40,624 nt of DNA from an uncultured Erysipelotrichaceae bacterium (lineage in GTDB: Bacteria; Bacillota_I; Bacilli_A; RF39; UBA660). The translations under genes and the position numbers were made by a program. Location of the stretch: assembly GCA_902789425.1 (NCBI GenBank), contig CADANX010000006.1:1-40624 (forward strand), read 5' to 3'. Below, one piece after another: positions 7,797-17,137 of the stretch (position 1 is its first letter; the number at the start of each line of letters is the position of its first letter). The notes under the pieces were generated by a model. That model saw only the letters and a program-made list of their open reading frames with translations, was not told the DNA's origin and did no database searches.

Positions 7797-8337
7797 CTTC
7801 TATTTTTACATTTTCTTTTTCTTCATCTGTTGCTTTAAAATATTCTATCTTTTTAAATGAAAATATTTTAGCAACTATATTAGATGGAAACATATAAATT
7901 AGTTCATTATATTTAGCTACATTTGAATTATAGAATCTTCTTGAAGCTTGAAGATGTTCCTCTACATCATATATAGTTTTTTGAAGTTCTAAGAAATTTT
8001 CATTTGCCTTTAATTTTGGATAACTTTCTTTTAAGATATTTATTTTATCTATATTATAATCCATCTTTTTATCTTCATCTGCTTTTTCATTAACACTCAT
8101 ATTTTTTCTTAAATTAACTACTTCAAATAATGTTTCTTTTTCATGTTTAGCATAACCTTTTACTACTTCTATCATTTTAGTAAGTACATCATATCTTTTT
8201 GCTAAAGAAACATCTATAGATGATAATGATTCATCTATTTTTATTTTTAATTTATTATACTTATTAAATATACTTATTAATCCAAAAAGTATTATAAAAA
8301 ATACTATAATTATTATAAATAAAACTATTGATCCCAT
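7783..8337 (-). CDS. LemA family protein
   Basis: A 184-residue LemA-type protein: one N-terminal transmembrane helix (about 3-24) followed by a long four-helix bundle. Marks are SIDVSLAKRYDVLTKMIEVVKGYAKHE (shown in two pieces: SIDVSLAKRYDVL and TKMIEVVKGYAKHE), EEHLQASRRFYNSNVAKYNE and the terminal MFPSNIVA. LemA proteins are membrane-anchored with unclear roles. It starts one base after the DUF3137 stop; LemA and DUF3137/galanin proteins are often neighbours. Confidence 0.93.
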   Translation of the reverse strand: MGSIVLFIIIIVFFIILFGLISIFNKYNKLKIKIDESLSSIDVSLAKRYDVLTKMIEVVKGYAKHEKETLFEVVNLRKNMSVNEKADEDKKMDYNIDKINILKESYPKLKANENFLELQKTIYDVEEHLQASRRFYNSNVAKYNELIYMFPSNIVAKIFSFKKIEYFKATDEEKENVKIEEKLG

Positions 8338-8338
8338 A

Positions 8339-9232
8339 TTAATTTCCTTTCTTAAATAAATCGTTGTCTAAATTAAGTTCATCAACAAAATCAGTTATAA
8401 GTTTAATATCACCAGCTATTGTTTGATTTAAATTTTCTTCAGTTACTTTAACTCTAAAATTTGGTTCAAATGAATCACTATTGCTATCAAGTCCAACATG
8501 TAATTTATTATCAAAAAAACATAACATTAAATCACCTTTTAATTTATTTGATAAATCTTTTATTCTTTGAATAAGAGCTGGTGTTAATATATAGAAAGCT
8601 TCTTCTTCATTTTGAGCAAATACTTTAAACTTTTTATTAAATTCTACATCCTCAAATTCTACTCTTACATATTTATCTTTTCCAAATCTATTTGTTTTAG
8701 AACTATCAAATCCTTTTTGAATTACTTGGCAATTACGAATAAACTTTTTATTAAAATCAAATATCATCCATCTACCCATAAATAATGTTACATAATAAGT
8801 TTCTCTATTACCATCTGAATCAGTACTCTCTCTTTCTTCCTCAATATGAACATCTGCAGTAATAACATTTATTCCTTTGTATGTTCCACTTATATAATCA
8901 TTAGAATCATATCTATCGCCAAGATCAATCATATTAAGTGGTGCAAGTAAACTTTTATCTATTCCACCATCTGGTTTATAATTTAAATTATCAAATATCT
9001 TTGCTAAGGCAGAAGATACATAGTTTTCTTTATATTCTTCTTTAAATGCTCTAACATCTGGAGAAGAAATCAATGTACCAATTCCTACTGCTAACAAAAA
9101 ACAAAAAAGAAATAAGATAAAATTAAATGTTAATATAAGAAATATTAATCCTAGTACAAATCCAATAATACCACATATTAGTTTTTTTCTTACAATTTTA
9201 ATTCTTATAGCCTCTAAATCTTCTAAACTCAT
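8339..9232 (-). CDS. DUF3137 (galanin-like) membrane protein
   Basis: A 297-residue protein with two adjacent N-terminal transmembrane helices (about 17-52), then a soluble domain typical of DUF3137: YVSSALAKIFDNLNYKPDGG, ISGTYKGINVITADVHIEEE, LFMGRWMIFDFNK, and LMLCFFDNKLHVGLD near the C-terminus. The family has no established activity and is often paired with LemA, as here (one base apart). It begins a new unit with an extended -10 promoter about 17 bases upstream of ATG. Confidence 0.85.
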   Translation of the reverse strand: MSLEDLEAIRIKIVRKKLICGIIGFVLGLIFLILTFNFILFLFCFLLAVGIGTLISSPDVRAFKEEYKENYVSSALAKIFDNLNYKPDGGIDKSLLAPLNMIDLGDRYDSNDYISGTYKGINVITADVHIEEERESTDSDGNRETYYVTLFMGRWMIFDFNKKFIRNCQVIQKGFDSSKTNRFGKDKYVRVEFEDVEFNKKFKVFAQNEEEAFYILTPALIQRIKDLSNKLKGDLMLCFFDNKLHVGLDSNSDSFEPNFRVKVTEENLNQTIAGDIKLITDFVDELNLDNDLFKKGN

Positions 9233-9248
9233 TTTATCACCTAATTTA

Positions 9249-9257
9249 ATTATAGCA
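9249..9257 (-). promoter_or_regulatory. Extended -10 promoter of the DUF3137-LemA unit
   Basis: TGC-TATAAT follows the T-tract of the previous terminator. Predicted start near 9242, leader about 10 nt with AGG. Confidence 0.6.
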
Positions 9258-9263
9258 TAAAAA

Positions 9264-9294
9264 AAGAAGATTAAATATATTAATTAATCTTCTT
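9264..9294 (-). terminator. Terminator of the small acidic protein gene
   Basis: An 11-bp perfect stem (9284-9294 with 9264-9274) and 9-base loop are followed by a T run on the minus strand. The stop codon (9284-9286) is the inner end of the 5' arm. Confidence 0.85.
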
Positions 9295-9523
9295 GTAAAG
9301 TCTTAAATATTTCTGCTAGTGAATATTTTTTATCAACATCAGTTAATAATTCTAAATAAATGTTTTCACTGTCTTCTTTTTTTATTGCTATATCAACATC
9401 ATCTTCATCATTAACATTAATTATTAAATCATATACACCAGTTGTATCTGTATATTCGTCAAATACATAATACATTTTACCATTATTTAAAGTTACGATT
9501 GCATTTCTTATTTCTTTATCCAT
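9284..9523 (-). CDS. Small acidic protein of unknown function
   Basis: A 79-residue acidic protein with no signal or membrane segment. It starts with an alternating strand pattern (IVTLNNGKMYYVFDEYTD) and has a run of Asp/Glu (NVNDEDDVDIAIKKEDSEN) that recalls DUF1292-type proteins, but I cannot assign it firmly. It follows the coiled-coil gene by 21 bases with a Shine-Dalgarno-like GGGAATA, so the two are probably co-transcribed and co-terminated. Confidence 0.7.
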   Translation of the reverse strand: MDKEIRNAIVTLNNGKMYYVFDEYTDTTGVYDLIINVNDEDDVDIAIKKEDSENIYLELLTDVDKKYSLAEIFKTLQED

Positions 9524-9544
9524 AATATATATTCCCTTCTTATT

Positions 9545-10492
9545 CTATTTTAAAGTTCTTTTAAAGAAATTTGTTAATCCTTTTTCAACAACTGATGAAT
9601 TTTCAATTGCTTCTTTTTGTTCTGTTGATATATTTTTAATATCAACTACTTTTCTATCTTCATCATAACTTTCTTTTTCTTCTACTGGAGTAGATTCTTC
9701 TTCTACTTCTATTTCTATTTTTCTTGGTTCTTCTTCTTTTGGTAAATTGAAACTTATTTCAGGTATTTCAATTTCAGTAACATGACTAACTTCATGTTTT
9801 TCTACTTCTGGTTCAATGTTTATTATTTTTTCGTTTTTAAATAAATCATCTACTTCATTAAAAGTACCTGGTTTTCTAATTTCAAGAATTTCATTTACTT
9901 CTTCTATATATTTATCTGTTATTTCACCAAGTCTTGCTCTCATATTTGATTTTTCTTCTTCAAGAGCCATTTTTAAGTTACTATTTTCGCATACTTCAAT
10001 TGCAGCATTTATTTTGTTTACTACTACTGTATATTCACTACTTACTTCTTCTAATTCAGATTTTGCTTTTGCAGTTATTTTTGTAAGACTTGCATCTTTC
10101 TTTTCTGCATCAGCTTTTTTACTTTCTTCTTCTGATAGTATTACTTTTAATTCTTTCTTTTGAGAATTTAATTCTTCTTCTACTGAAGTTTGTTCATCAT
10201 TTAAGATTTTTAATTGCTCAGCTGCTTGTAATAAATGAGTAGTTGTATAATCACCATTAACATCATGTAATTTTGAATTAATAGTTTTCTTTCTTTTAGC
10301 AATATCATTTACCTTATTCTTAAGAGTATTCTCATTATCTTTTATTTGACCTTTAATATTATTAATACTATCATTTAAACTTTTAAGTAGTAATACAGTT
10401 TCTTCTTTCTTTTCTTTAAAGTAACTTAAATATTCATCTATTTCAATAATCTTTTTAGTTTTTGTTGTTTTAGCAGCGCTAGTTCTTGCCAT
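9545..10492 (-). CDS. Long coiled-coil protein with acidic C-terminal linker
   Basis: A 315-residue cytosolic protein. Residues 1-15 are basic (MARTSAAKTTKTKK), about 20-210 are heptad-rich coiled coil broken near HDVNGDYTTTH, about 225-285 are an acidic, Pro-containing disordered stretch (EPEVEKHEVS, EEESTPVEEK), and the last 25 residues form a basic amphipathic end (EKGLTNFFKRTLK). The layout suggests a scaffold or DNA/membrane-associated structural protein; I recognise no family. It lies directly downstream of the ribosomal superoperon with its own good promoter and a possible operator palindrome in the spacer. Confidence 0.8.
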   Translation of the reverse strand: MARTSAAKTTKTKKIIEIDEYLSYFKEKKEETVLLLKSLNDSINNIKGQIKDNENTLKNKVNDIAKRKKTINSKLHDVNGDYTTTHLLQAAEQLKILNDEQTSVEEELNSQKKELKVILSEEESKKADAEKKDASLTKITAKAKSELEEVSSEYTVVVNKINAAIEVCENSNLKMALEEEKSNMRARLGEITDKYIEEVNEILEIRKPGTFNEVDDLFKNEKIINIEPEVEKHEVSHVTEIEIPEISFNLPKEEEPRKIEIEVEEESTPVEEKESYDEDRKVVDIKNISTEQKEAIENSSVVEKGLTNFFKRTLK

Positions 10493-10518
10493 TTAACACA
10501 CCTCTATTCTTTTATATA

Positions 10519-10547
10519 AGTATACCAATTTTTGGTGTATAAGTCAA
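10519..10547 (-). promoter_or_regulatory. Promoter of the coiled-coil gene, with an inverted repeat in the spacer
   Basis: -35 TTGACT (10542-10547), a 17-bp spacer and -10 TATACT (10519-10524) preceded by TGG. The spacer and -10 overlap an inverted repeat, TATACCAA/TTGGTGTATA (10521-10541, one unpaired G), a possible operator. Predicted start is near 10512. Confidence 0.75.
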
Positions 10548-10555
10548 CATCAAAA

Positions 10556-10573
10556 AAAAAGAAGACTCTTTTT
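10556..10573 (-). terminator. Weak terminator of the ribosomal protein superoperon
   Basis: A 7-bp A/T-rich stem (10567-10573 with 10556-10562) and 4-base loop are followed by further T, two bases after the rplQ stop. It has little GC, so it may be leaky. Confidence 0.5.
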
Positions 10574-10575
10574 CA

Positions 10576-10917
10576 TTATACTAATTCTAGTACAACTACT
10601 AAAGCGTCATCTCCTCTTCTTTCTTGTAATTTAATAATTCTAGTATAGCCACCATTTCTTTTTTCATAACGTTTTGCAAGGTCATTAAAGATTTTTTCAA
10701 CAACTTCTTTATCATTATGTAAAAATGCATAAGCTTTTCTTCTAGAAACTAAATCGCCTTTTTTACCATAAGTAATCATTTTTTCAACAAATTTTCTTGT
10801 TTCTTTTGCACGTGTTTCTGTTGTTTCAATTGATTCATTCATGATAACGGCTTTAGTTAAATTAGCAAGCATAGCTCTTCTATGTTTATTATCTCTACCT
10901 AATTTTCTATATGCCAT
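10576..10917 (-). CDS. rplQ: 50S ribosomal protein L17
   Basis: L17 binds 23S rRNA near the exit tunnel base. The 113 residues match the short bacterial form: [20 protein letters not shown] at the start, [21 protein letters not shown] in the middle, and the [17 protein letters not shown] end. Last gene of the superoperon, 14 bases after rpoA, as in other Firmicutes. Confidence 0.98.
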   Translation of the reverse strand: MAYRKLGRDNKHRRAMLANLTKAVIMNESIETTETRAKETRKFVEKMITYGKKGDLVSRRKAYAFLHNDKEVVEKIFNDLAKRYEKRNGGYTRIIKLQERRGDDALVVVLELV

Positions 10918-10931
10918 TATAATTCCTCCTA

Positions 10932-11882
10932 CTAATCATCATCTCTGAAAGATAATCCTAATTGTTTTACTTTATCTAAAACTTCTTTAAGTGATTTCTT
11001 TCCTAAATTTCTAATTTTCATCATATCGCTTTCTTTTCTGTTTACTAGATCTTGCATAGTATTAATACCTGATCTTTTTAAACAGTTATAAGCTCTTACT
11101 GAAAATTCCATATCATCGATTGATGTTTCTAATGCTTTAACTTTTGGATCTTCATCTTTTTCAGCCATTAATCCAGTTACATCAGCAATATCATCAAGTT
11201 TAGTTAATATTTCAAAATGTTCAATTAAAATTCTACTTGCAAGTGCAATAGCTTCTTCTGGTTTCATTGCACCGTTAGTTGAAATTTCAATAATTAATTT
11301 ATCATAATTTGTTGCTTGTCCAACTCTTGCATCTTCAACATAGTAATATATTCTTTCAATAGGTGAATATGAAGAATCTATAGCAATTGTTCCAACTTTT
11401 GGATTGTTTAATAATTTTTTATTTTCTTCAGCTCTAACAAATCCTCTTCCGTTTGAAACAGTTAGTTCCATATTAATACTTCCGCCTTTTACAATTGTGC
11501 AAATAGGTTGATCTTTATTAATAATTTCAACATCACTAGGACATTCAATGTCACCAGCTGTTACAACACCTTCTTTATTAACATTTAATGTTAATACTTG
11601 ATCTTCTTCTGAATTATTTTTAACAACTATACTTTTTAAATTAAGAACTATAGTAGTTACATCTTCGAAGATTCCATCAATTGTTTGGAATTCATGCATA
11701 ACTCCTTCAATATAAACTGAAGTGATAGCACTTCCTGGTAAACTTGAAAGCATTACTCTTCTTAGAGCATTACCTAAAGTTGTACCAAATCCTCTTTCAA
11801 GAGGTTCAAGTTCAAATGTTCCAAAACTTCTGCTTTCTACATAATCAGTAGCTTTGTAAATTGGTTTTTCAAATTTTATCAT
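10932..11882 (-). CDS. rpoA: RNA polymerase subunit alpha
   Basis: The 316 residues comprise the assembly domain (about 1-225, with [20 protein letters not shown], the dimerisation helix) and the C-terminal domain (about 245-316, [15 protein letters not shown] and [11 protein letters not shown] helix-hairpin elements) that contacts UP-element DNA and activators. Normal length. Its place between rpsK and rplQ is the standard alpha-operon order. Confidence 0.98.
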   Translation of the reverse strand: MIKFEKPIYKATDYVESRSFGTFELEPLERGFGTTLGNALRRVMLSSLPGSAITSVYIEGVMHEFQTIDGIFEDVTTIVLNLKSIVVKNNSEEDQVLTLNVNKEGVVTAGDIECPSDVEIINKDQPICTIVKGGSINMELTVSNGRGFVRAEENKKLLNNPKVGTIAIDSSYSPIERIYYYVEDARVGQATNYDKLIIEISTNGAMKPEEAIALASRILIEHFEILTKLDDIADVTGLMAEKDEDPKVKALETSIDDMEFSVRAYNCLKRSGINTMQDLVNRKESDMMKIRNLGKKSLKEVLDKVKQLGLSFRDDD

Positions 11883-11907
11883 AAAAACACTCCCTTTTTT
11901 CTATATA

Positions 11908-12291
11908 TTATCCACGTGGACGTTTTGGTGGACGACAACCATTATGTGGTATTGGTGTAACATCAGTAATTGAAACTATTTCAAGTCCAGATACTTGAAG
12001 TGAACGAATAGCAGTTTCTCTTCCTGGTCCTAAACCTTTTACGAATACATCAACTTTTCTCATTCCTGAGTCATAAGCTGCTCTTCCAGCTGCTTCTGCT
12101 GCAATACCTGCTGCATATGGTGTAGATTTTTTACTACTTTTAAATCCATTTGTTCCTGGTGAAGACCAACTTACTGCGTTACCTTCTGGATCTGTAATTG
12201 TAACGATTGTGTTATTAAATGTTGCATGTATATGTGCGCATCCAACAGGAATATTCTTTTTAACTTTACGTTTTCTTGCCTTATAAGCCAT
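11908..12291 (-). CDS. rpsK: 30S ribosomal protein S11
   Basis: 127 residues with the platform-protein signature [20 protein letters not shown], [23 protein letters not shown] segment and the [17 protein letters not shown] tail that contacts 16S rRNA. ATG with AGGTATT upstream; in frame with standard order after rpsM. Confidence 0.98.
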   Translation of the reverse strand: MAYKARKRKVKKNIPVGCAHIHATFNNTIVTITDPEGNAVSWSSPGTNGFKSSKKSTPYAAGIAAEAAGRAAYDSGMRKVDVFVKGLGPGRETAIRSLQVSGLEIVSITDVTPIPHNGCRPPKRPRG

Positions 12292-12313
12292 TTTATAATA
12301 CCTCCTTCACCTA

Positions 12314-12685
12314 TTATTTCTTCTTATTAGCTACAGTCTTACCTCTACCTTTACGAGTTCTAGCGTTACTTCTAGTATTTTGTCCTCTTACAGGTAAACC
12401 TTTAATATGACGTAATCCTTGATAGCATTTAATTTCCATTTTAGTTTTAATATTTAAGCTAACTTCTCTTCTTAAGTCACCTTCAATTAAATAGTTTTTA
12501 TCATCTATTTCTTTACGAATAGCAACTACTTCGTCATTAGTTAAATCTTTTGCTTTTTTATCTTTATCAATATTACAAGCTTTTAAAATTTTGTTTGCTA
12601 AACTTCTTCCAATACCATGTATTGAAGTTAAAGCTATTTCTATGCTCTTCTCATTTGGAAGATCAATACCTTTTATACGTGCCAT
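12314..12685 (-). CDS. rpsM: 30S ribosomal protein S13
   Basis: 123 residues with the helix-two-turn-helix [18 protein letters not shown], the linker [20 protein letters not shown] and a basic tail that reaches P-site tRNA. Follows rpmJ by 15 bases with AGGAGGT. Confidence 0.98.
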   Translation of the reverse strand: MARIKGIDLPNEKSIEIALTSIHGIGRSLANKILKACNIDKDKKAKDLTNDEVVAIRKEIDDKNYLIEGDLRREVSLNIKTKMEIKCYQGLRHIKGLPVRGQNTRSNARTRKGRGKTVANKKK

Positions 12686-12700
12686 ATAATATACCTCCTA

Positions 12701-12814
12701 TTAACCTTGTCTTTGTTTGTGTTTTGGATTAGAGCAGATAACTCTAATAACACCTTTTCTTTTAATTACTTTACATTTTTCACAAATTGGTTTAACAGAT
12801 GATCTTACTTTCAT
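12701..12814 (-). CDS. rpmJ: 50S ribosomal protein L36 (zinc-ribbon form)
   Basis: A 37-residue gene too short for routine ORF cut-offs, found by translating the gap between infA and rpsM. It starts [20 protein letters not shown] and ends NPKHKQRQG. The zinc ligands Cys11, Cys14, Cys27 and His32 are all present, so this is the C+ zinc-binding paralog. AGGTATAAGAT precedes the ATG. Confidence 0.97.
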   Translation of the reverse strand: MKVRSSVKPICEKCKVIKRKGVIRVICSNPKHKQRQG

Positions 12815-12828
12815 ATCTTATACCTCCA

Positions 12829-13047
12829 TTATCTTTTATTCCAAATTATACGCCCATGTGTTATATCTGCTGGGGATAATTCCATAACTACCGTATCACC
12901 TGGTAAGATGCGAATGTTATTCATTCGTATTTTACCAGAAACATGAGCTTCTACAGTATGTCCATTTTGAAGTTCTACTTTAAATTTTCCTCCAGGTAAA
13001 ACATCGATTACTTTACCTTCTACTTCTATCATATCACTCTTTGCCAT
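12829..13047 (-). CDS. infA: Translation initiation factor IF-1
   Basis: 72 residues forming one OB fold: [20 protein letters not shown] at the start, [19 protein letters not shown] in the middle and [11 protein letters not shown] at the end. IF-1 blocks the A site during 30S initiation. Its start overlaps the map end by 14 nt, suggesting coupled translation. Confidence 0.98.
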   Translation of the reverse strand: MAKSDMIEVEGKVIDVLPGGKFKVELQNGHTVEAHVSGKIRMNNIRILPGDTVVMELSPADITHGRIIWNKR

Positions 13048-13798
13048 TTTTTATCTCTCCTGTCAAGATTATTGGATCACCATCAGTTATTGCAATAGTA
13101 TGTTCATAGTGAGCTGCTTTACTATTATCCGTAGTAACAACATTAAACCCATCATCATCCATATCTATTTCTTCATCACCAAAGGTAAGCATTGGCTCTA
13201 TTGCTATTACCATACCTTTTTTAAGTAATAACCCTTGACCCTTGTTTCCATAATTAGGTACATTAGGATCTTCATGAACTGATCTACCAACACCGTGACC
13301 AACAAATTCTCTTACTATACCTAAATTATATTTATTAGCATAATTTTCAACAGCATAACCTATATCACCAATTCGATTTCCAGCTCTTGCTTCTTTTATA
13401 CCTTCGTATAAAGCAAGTTCTGTATGCTTTAATAAGTATTTATCATCATCATTTACATTACCAACTTCATAAGACCAAGCTGAATCTCCATGATAACCTT
13501 TTATGCATGCACCAATATCTATTGATATTATATCACCATCTTTTAATTTATAGTTACTTGGTATTCCGTGTATTACTACATTATTAACTGAAGTACATAC
13601 AGCATTTGGAAAACCTTCACAACCTTTAAATGATGGAGTTGCACCTTGTTTTATTATGAAGTCTTCACAAAGTTTATCAATTTCCTTTGTAGTTATTCCT
13701 GGTTTTATAAATGGTTTAATATATTGATGAGTTTTATATACTATATTACCAGCTTCTTTTAATAATTCTATTTCTCTTGGAGATTTTATAGTTACCAT
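13034..13798 (-). CDS. map: Methionine aminopeptidase, type I
   Basis: Removes the initiator Met from nascent proteins. The 254 residues carry the five metal ligands in order: two Asp ([15 protein letters not shown]), His ([15 protein letters not shown]), Glu (IAIEPMLTF) and Glu (AHYEHTIAI), plus the substrate His in [10 protein letters not shown]. It overlaps adk upstream by 7 nt and infA downstream by 14. The stop is TGA, supporting UGA as a stop codon in this genome. Confidence 0.97.
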   Translation of the reverse strand: MVTIKSPREIELLKEAGNIVYKTHQYIKPFIKPGITTKEIDKLCEDFIIKQGATPSFKGCEGFPNAVCTSVNNVVIHGIPSNYKLKDGDIISIDIGACIKGYHGDSAWSYEVGNVNDDDKYLLKHTELALYEGIKEARAGNRIGDIGYAVENYANKYNLGIVREFVGHGVGRSVHEDPNVPNYGNKGQGLLLKKGMVIAIEPMLTFGDEEIDMDDDGFNVVTTDNSKAAHYEHTIAITDGDPIILTGEIKNGKE

Positions 13799-14442
13799 TG
13801 AATATTATCCCCTTTCATAAAGATATCATCTATTTGTTTATATGCATCTCTTCTTTTAGTATTATTTTTAACTTCACAAACTTTGTCTTTATAATACTCA
13901 AGCAAGAAGTCTGCCTCATTTTTAAATAGTTCATATCTCTTTTCAAATGTAACTTCATTATCATCATCACGAATAGATAACTCACTATTACATTTTAAAC
14001 ATTTATTTTCATTAATTTCATCTTTATCTATGTTATAAACTCTTCCACATTTATTACATATTCTTCTACTTTTTATTCTAGATAATGCTACTTCTTTATC
14101 AACTGATATGTATATTACTCTTTCTAAATTAATATTTAATTCTTTAAGAAGTTTGTCATATCCTTTAGCTTGAGAAAGTGTTCTTGGTACACCATCTATA
14201 ATAAAATCTTTATTTTGATTTATTAATCTATTTCTAAGTACATCAAACATGATATCATCATCAATTAGCAATCCTTTTTGCATTTTTGAAGCAATCTTCT
14301 TACCTATATCAGTATTATTATTAACTTCACTTCTAAAAAGATCACCAATTGATATATGCTCATATTTATATTTATCTGAAATATATTTTGAAATAGTACC
14401 TTTACCACCAGCCGGAGCTGCTAACAAAATTATATTATTCAT
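13792..14442 (-). CDS. adk: Adenylate kinase with a variant P-loop
   Basis: Interconverts 2 ADP and ATP+AMP. The 216-residue protein has the long LID domain with two CX2C pairs (CNKCGRVYN and KCLKCNSEL), so a zinc LID as in Gram-positives. AMP-binding (ISIGDLFRSEV) and DGVPRTLSQA segments are present. The P-loop is unusual: LLAAPAGGKGT, so the first Walker A Gly and the middle Gly (E. coli G7 and G10) are Ala and A11 is Gly; Lys14 is kept. DGFPR is DGVPR. It overlaps secY by one base and map by 7. It is still very likely an active kinase because all other motifs are intact. Confidence 0.95.
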   Translation of the reverse strand: MNNIILLAAPAGGKGTISKYISDKYKYEHISIGDLFRSEVNNNTDIGKKIASKMQKGLLIDDDIMFDVLRNRLINQNKDFIIDGVPRTLSQAKGYDKLLKELNINLERVIYISVDKEVALSRIKSRRICNKCGRVYNIDKDEINENKCLKCNSELSIRDDDNEVTFEKRYELFKNEADFLLEYYKDKVCEVKNNTKRRDAYKQIDDIFMKGDNIQW

Positions 14443-15701
14443 TAAAATCTTCCTTTATATTCTTTTTGATTAAGTGTACTTTCTAATTGTTTGTATGTTT
14501 CTATTGCAACACCTACGACAATTATTATTCCAGTACCACCTAAAGTAATATTTGCATTTTCTACATTTGAGTAATTAGTAAATAATATTGGAGTTGCTGC
14601 TATTAAAACTAAGAATATTGAACCATATGTAGTTATTTTAATAAGTACTGATTTAACATAATCTTTAGTTTCACTTCCAGGTCTAATTCCTGGTATATAT
14701 CCTCCACTCTTTTGTAGATTATCAGCTATATCTTGTGGTCTAAATTGTAATAATGTATATGCATATGAGAAGAATATTATAAATAATATATATATAATTA
14801 ATCCTACAGTTGTATTATAGTTTAAATAATTATTAACAAATTTAATATATCCTTCATTTGAAATAAATTTAGCTATTGTTTGTGGAATTGTAATAATTGC
14901 TGATGCAAAGATTACTGGTACAACGTTAGCTGCATTTACTTTAAATGGAATATAATTTTGTTTTGATCCATATGCTGTAGTTGTTGTCTTATTTGCATAT
15001 TGTATTGGAATTCTTCTTTCAGATTGTTGAATGAATACTACACCAACAACAACTAATAAATAAATTATTAAATATATTGAGAATGTAACAATTCCAATAA
15101 ATAAATTTTCATTTTGTAATACAAAAGTTTTAAAAGCTTCTGTAAACATATATGGTAATGTAGCAATGATACCACTCATGATTATAAGTGAAAGCCCATT
15201 ACCTATACCTTTTTGAGTTACTTGATCACCTAGCCATAATAAGAATGCAGTTCCTGCAGTTAATATTAAAGCTACTCTTAAATATTCAAATGCTGTAGCA
15301 TCATTTCCTAAAATAGCAATACCATAAGCAAAACCTTGAATGAATGCTATTAATAGTCCAAGATATCTAGTTATTTGATTTAATTTTCTTCTTCCTGTAT
15401 ATCCTTCCTTTGCAAGTTCTGCAAAATATGGAACGATATCCATTTCAAGTAACTGTACTATGATAGATGCACCAATGTATGGCATAACACCAAGTGCAAA
15501 TATAGATGCTCTTTTAAGTGCTCCACCACCCATTGCATTTAATAATTCTAGGAATCCTAAACTACCACTAATTGATTTAGTTCCAGGAACTCTAACAGAT
15601 GCACCAAGTATAAATATAAATAAGACAAATAGTGTAAAAGCTATTCTTTTTCTTAATTCTTTATTTCGAGGTGCAAATATTTGCTTTATATTTGAAAGCA
15701 T
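14442..15701 (-). CDS. secY: Protein translocase subunit SecY
   Basis: The 419 residues form the ten-helix channel of the Sec translocon. Recognisable are the plug region after helix 1 (GTKSISGSLGFLELLNAMGG), FALGVMPYIGASIIVQLL in helix 2, and the cytosolic loop containing QQSERRIPIQYAN. The C-terminal FRPQDIADNLQKSGGYIPGIRPG loop (interrupted here into FRPQDIADNL and QKSGGYIPGIRPG) contacts SecA and ribosome. One base between its start and the rplO stop side; standard spc-operon place. Confidence 0.97.
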   Translation of the reverse strand: MLSNIKQIFAPRNKELRKRIAFTLFVLFIFILGASVRVPGTKSISGSLGFLELLNAMGGGALKRASIFALGVMPYIGASIIVQLLEMDIVPYFAELAKEGYTGRRKLNQITRYLGLLIAFIQGFAYGIAILGNDATAFEYLRVALILTAGTAFLLWLGDQVTQKGIGNGLSLIIMSGIIATLPYMFTEAFKTFVLQNENLFIGIVTFSIYLIIYLLVVVGVVFIQQSERRIPIQYANKTTTTAYGSKQNYIPFKVNAANVVPVIFASAIITIPQTIAKFISNEGYIKFVNNYLNYNTTVGLIIYILFIIFFSYAYTLLQFRPQDIADNLQKSGGYIPGIRPGSETKDYVKSVLIKITTYGSIFLVLIAATPILFTNYSNVENANITLGGTGIIIVVGVAIETYKQLESTLNQKEYKGRF

Positions 15702-15702
15702 A

Positions 15703-16146
15703 TTAGATCACCTCTGCTTTTCCACCAATCTTTTCAATTTTTTCTTTAGCTGATGCGCTGAATGCTGTTGCTTTAACTGTAACTTTTTTCTTTAATTCAC
15801 CTTTACCTAATACTTTAATTCCATCAAGTTGTTTTTTAACAATACCTGTTTCTTTTAAAATTTCAGGTGTAATAACTACTCCGTCATCAAATCTGTTTAA
15901 ATCAGATACATTGATAGTTGCATATTTAGTTTGAAATTCATAGTTATTGAAACCTCTTTTAGCTACACGGAATACTAATGGATTTTGTCCACCTTCAAAA
16001 CCAGGTCTACGACTATATCCACTTCTTGCTTTTTGACCTTTTTGTCCTCTTCCTGATGTTTTACCATGTCCGCTACTAGTTCCTCTACCGATTCTTTTAC
16101 TATTTTTAACACTACCTACGTTATATTTTAATTCATTTAATTTCAT
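15703..16146 (-). CDS. rplO: 50S ribosomal protein L15
   Basis: 147 residues: Gly/Arg-rich N-terminus ([20 protein letters not shown], then [12 protein letters not shown]) that penetrates 23S rRNA and a globular C-terminus. Its ATG overlaps the rpsE stop by one base, so there is no room for rpmD (L30), which normally lies between them. Confidence 0.98.
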   Translation of the reverse strand: MKLNELKYNVGSVKNSKRIGRGTSSGHGKTSGRGQKGQKARSGYSRRPGFEGGQNPLVFRVAKRGFNNYEFQTKYATINVSDLNRFDDGVVITPEILKETGIVKKQLDGIKVLGKGELKKKVTVKATAFSASAKEKIEKIGGKAEVI

Positions 16147-16742
16147 TATCCTAAAATCTCCTCTACTGTTTTTCCTCTTAATTTTGCAACGTGTGCTGCA
16201 CTTCTTTGAGCAGTTAAGGCATTCATTGTAGCTTTAGATGAATTAATTTTTTTATTTGAACCAAGTGATTTAGAAACTACATCTTTGATTCCTGCAAGTT
16301 CTAAAACTGTTCTAACTGGACCACCAGCTATAACACCAGTACCAGCTTTAGCAGGTTTTAAAAGAACTCTTGCAGCACCTTCAGTACCGATTACTTCATG
16401 AGAAATAGTTCTTCCATCAACTATATCAATTTTAACAACATTTTTTACAGCAGCATTTCTTGCTTTTTTAATTGCTTCAGGTACTTCGTGAGCTTTTCCT
16501 GAACCAATTCCGATTTTACCTTTTCCATCACCAACAGCAACTGTAGCTGAGAAATTTAAATCACGACCACCTTTAGTTACTTTAGTAACACGACGAAGTG
16601 CTATTAATTGATCTTCATAATCATCAGTAACTCTGTTTTGATTTTGTCTTTGATTATTTCTTTTCATATTGCTATTTGGTCTTCTTGTATTTTCTTTTTT
16701 AATTTCTTCATTCTTTACTGGGTTTACTTCTTTATTATCCAT
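16146..16742 (-). CDS. rpsE: 30S ribosomal protein S5
   Basis: 198 residues: an extra Asn/Arg/Lys-rich N-terminus of about 40 residues ([20 protein letters not shown]), then the dsRNA-binding-like domain ([19 protein letters not shown]) and the C-terminal domain ([26 protein letters not shown]). S5 is a fidelity protein near the mRNA entry. The N-extension is longer than in E. coli or Bacillus and is probably disordered. Confidence 0.97.
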   Translation of the reverse strand: MDNKEVNPVKNEEIKKENTRRPNSNMKRNNQRQNQNRVTDDYEDQLIALRRVTKVTKGGRDLNFSATVAVGDGKGKIGIGSGKAHEVPEAIKKARNAAVKNVVKIDIVDGRTISHEVIGTEGAARVLLKPAKAGTGVIAGGPVRTVLELAGIKDVVSKSLGSNKKINSSKATMNALTAQRSAAHVAKLRGKTVEEILG

Positions 16743-16754
16743 AATTTACCCTCC

Positions 16755-17117
16755 TTAAAATTCTAATCCATTTTCACGTGCTGAATCAGCTAGAGCTGCT
16801 ACACGACCATGGTATAAATAACCACCTCTGTCAAAAACAACAGTTTTAATTTTTGCTTTAATAGCTTTTTTTGCTAGAGCTTCTCCAACTTTTTTAGCTG
16901 CTTCTACATTTCCACCATTAGTGATTTTTAAATCTTTATCTAAAGATGAAACACTTACTAATGTAACTCCTTTTTCATCATCAATAATTTGAGCTGAAAT
17001 GTTTTTAGCAGATCTAAATACGCTAAGTCTTGGAACTTCATTTGTACCACTTATTTTAGCTCTAACTCTTCTATGTCTAGCTAATCTTGCTTCATTACGA
17101 GATACTTTTTTAATCAT
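16755..17117 (-). CDS. rplR: 50S ribosomal protein L18
   Basis: 120 residues with basic N-terminus ([19 protein letters not shown]), [20 protein letters not shown] and the [20 protein letters not shown] end that binds 5S rRNA with L5. Standard order between rplF and rpsE. Confidence 0.98.
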   Translation of the reverse strand: MIKKVSRNEARLARHRRVRAKISGTNEVPRLSVFRSAKNISAQIIDDEKGVTLVSVSSLDKDLKITNGGNVEAAKKVGEALAKKAIKAKIKTVVFDRGGYLYHGRVAALADSARENGLEF

Positions 17118-17137
17118 ACTAAGACTCTCCTTTTCTA

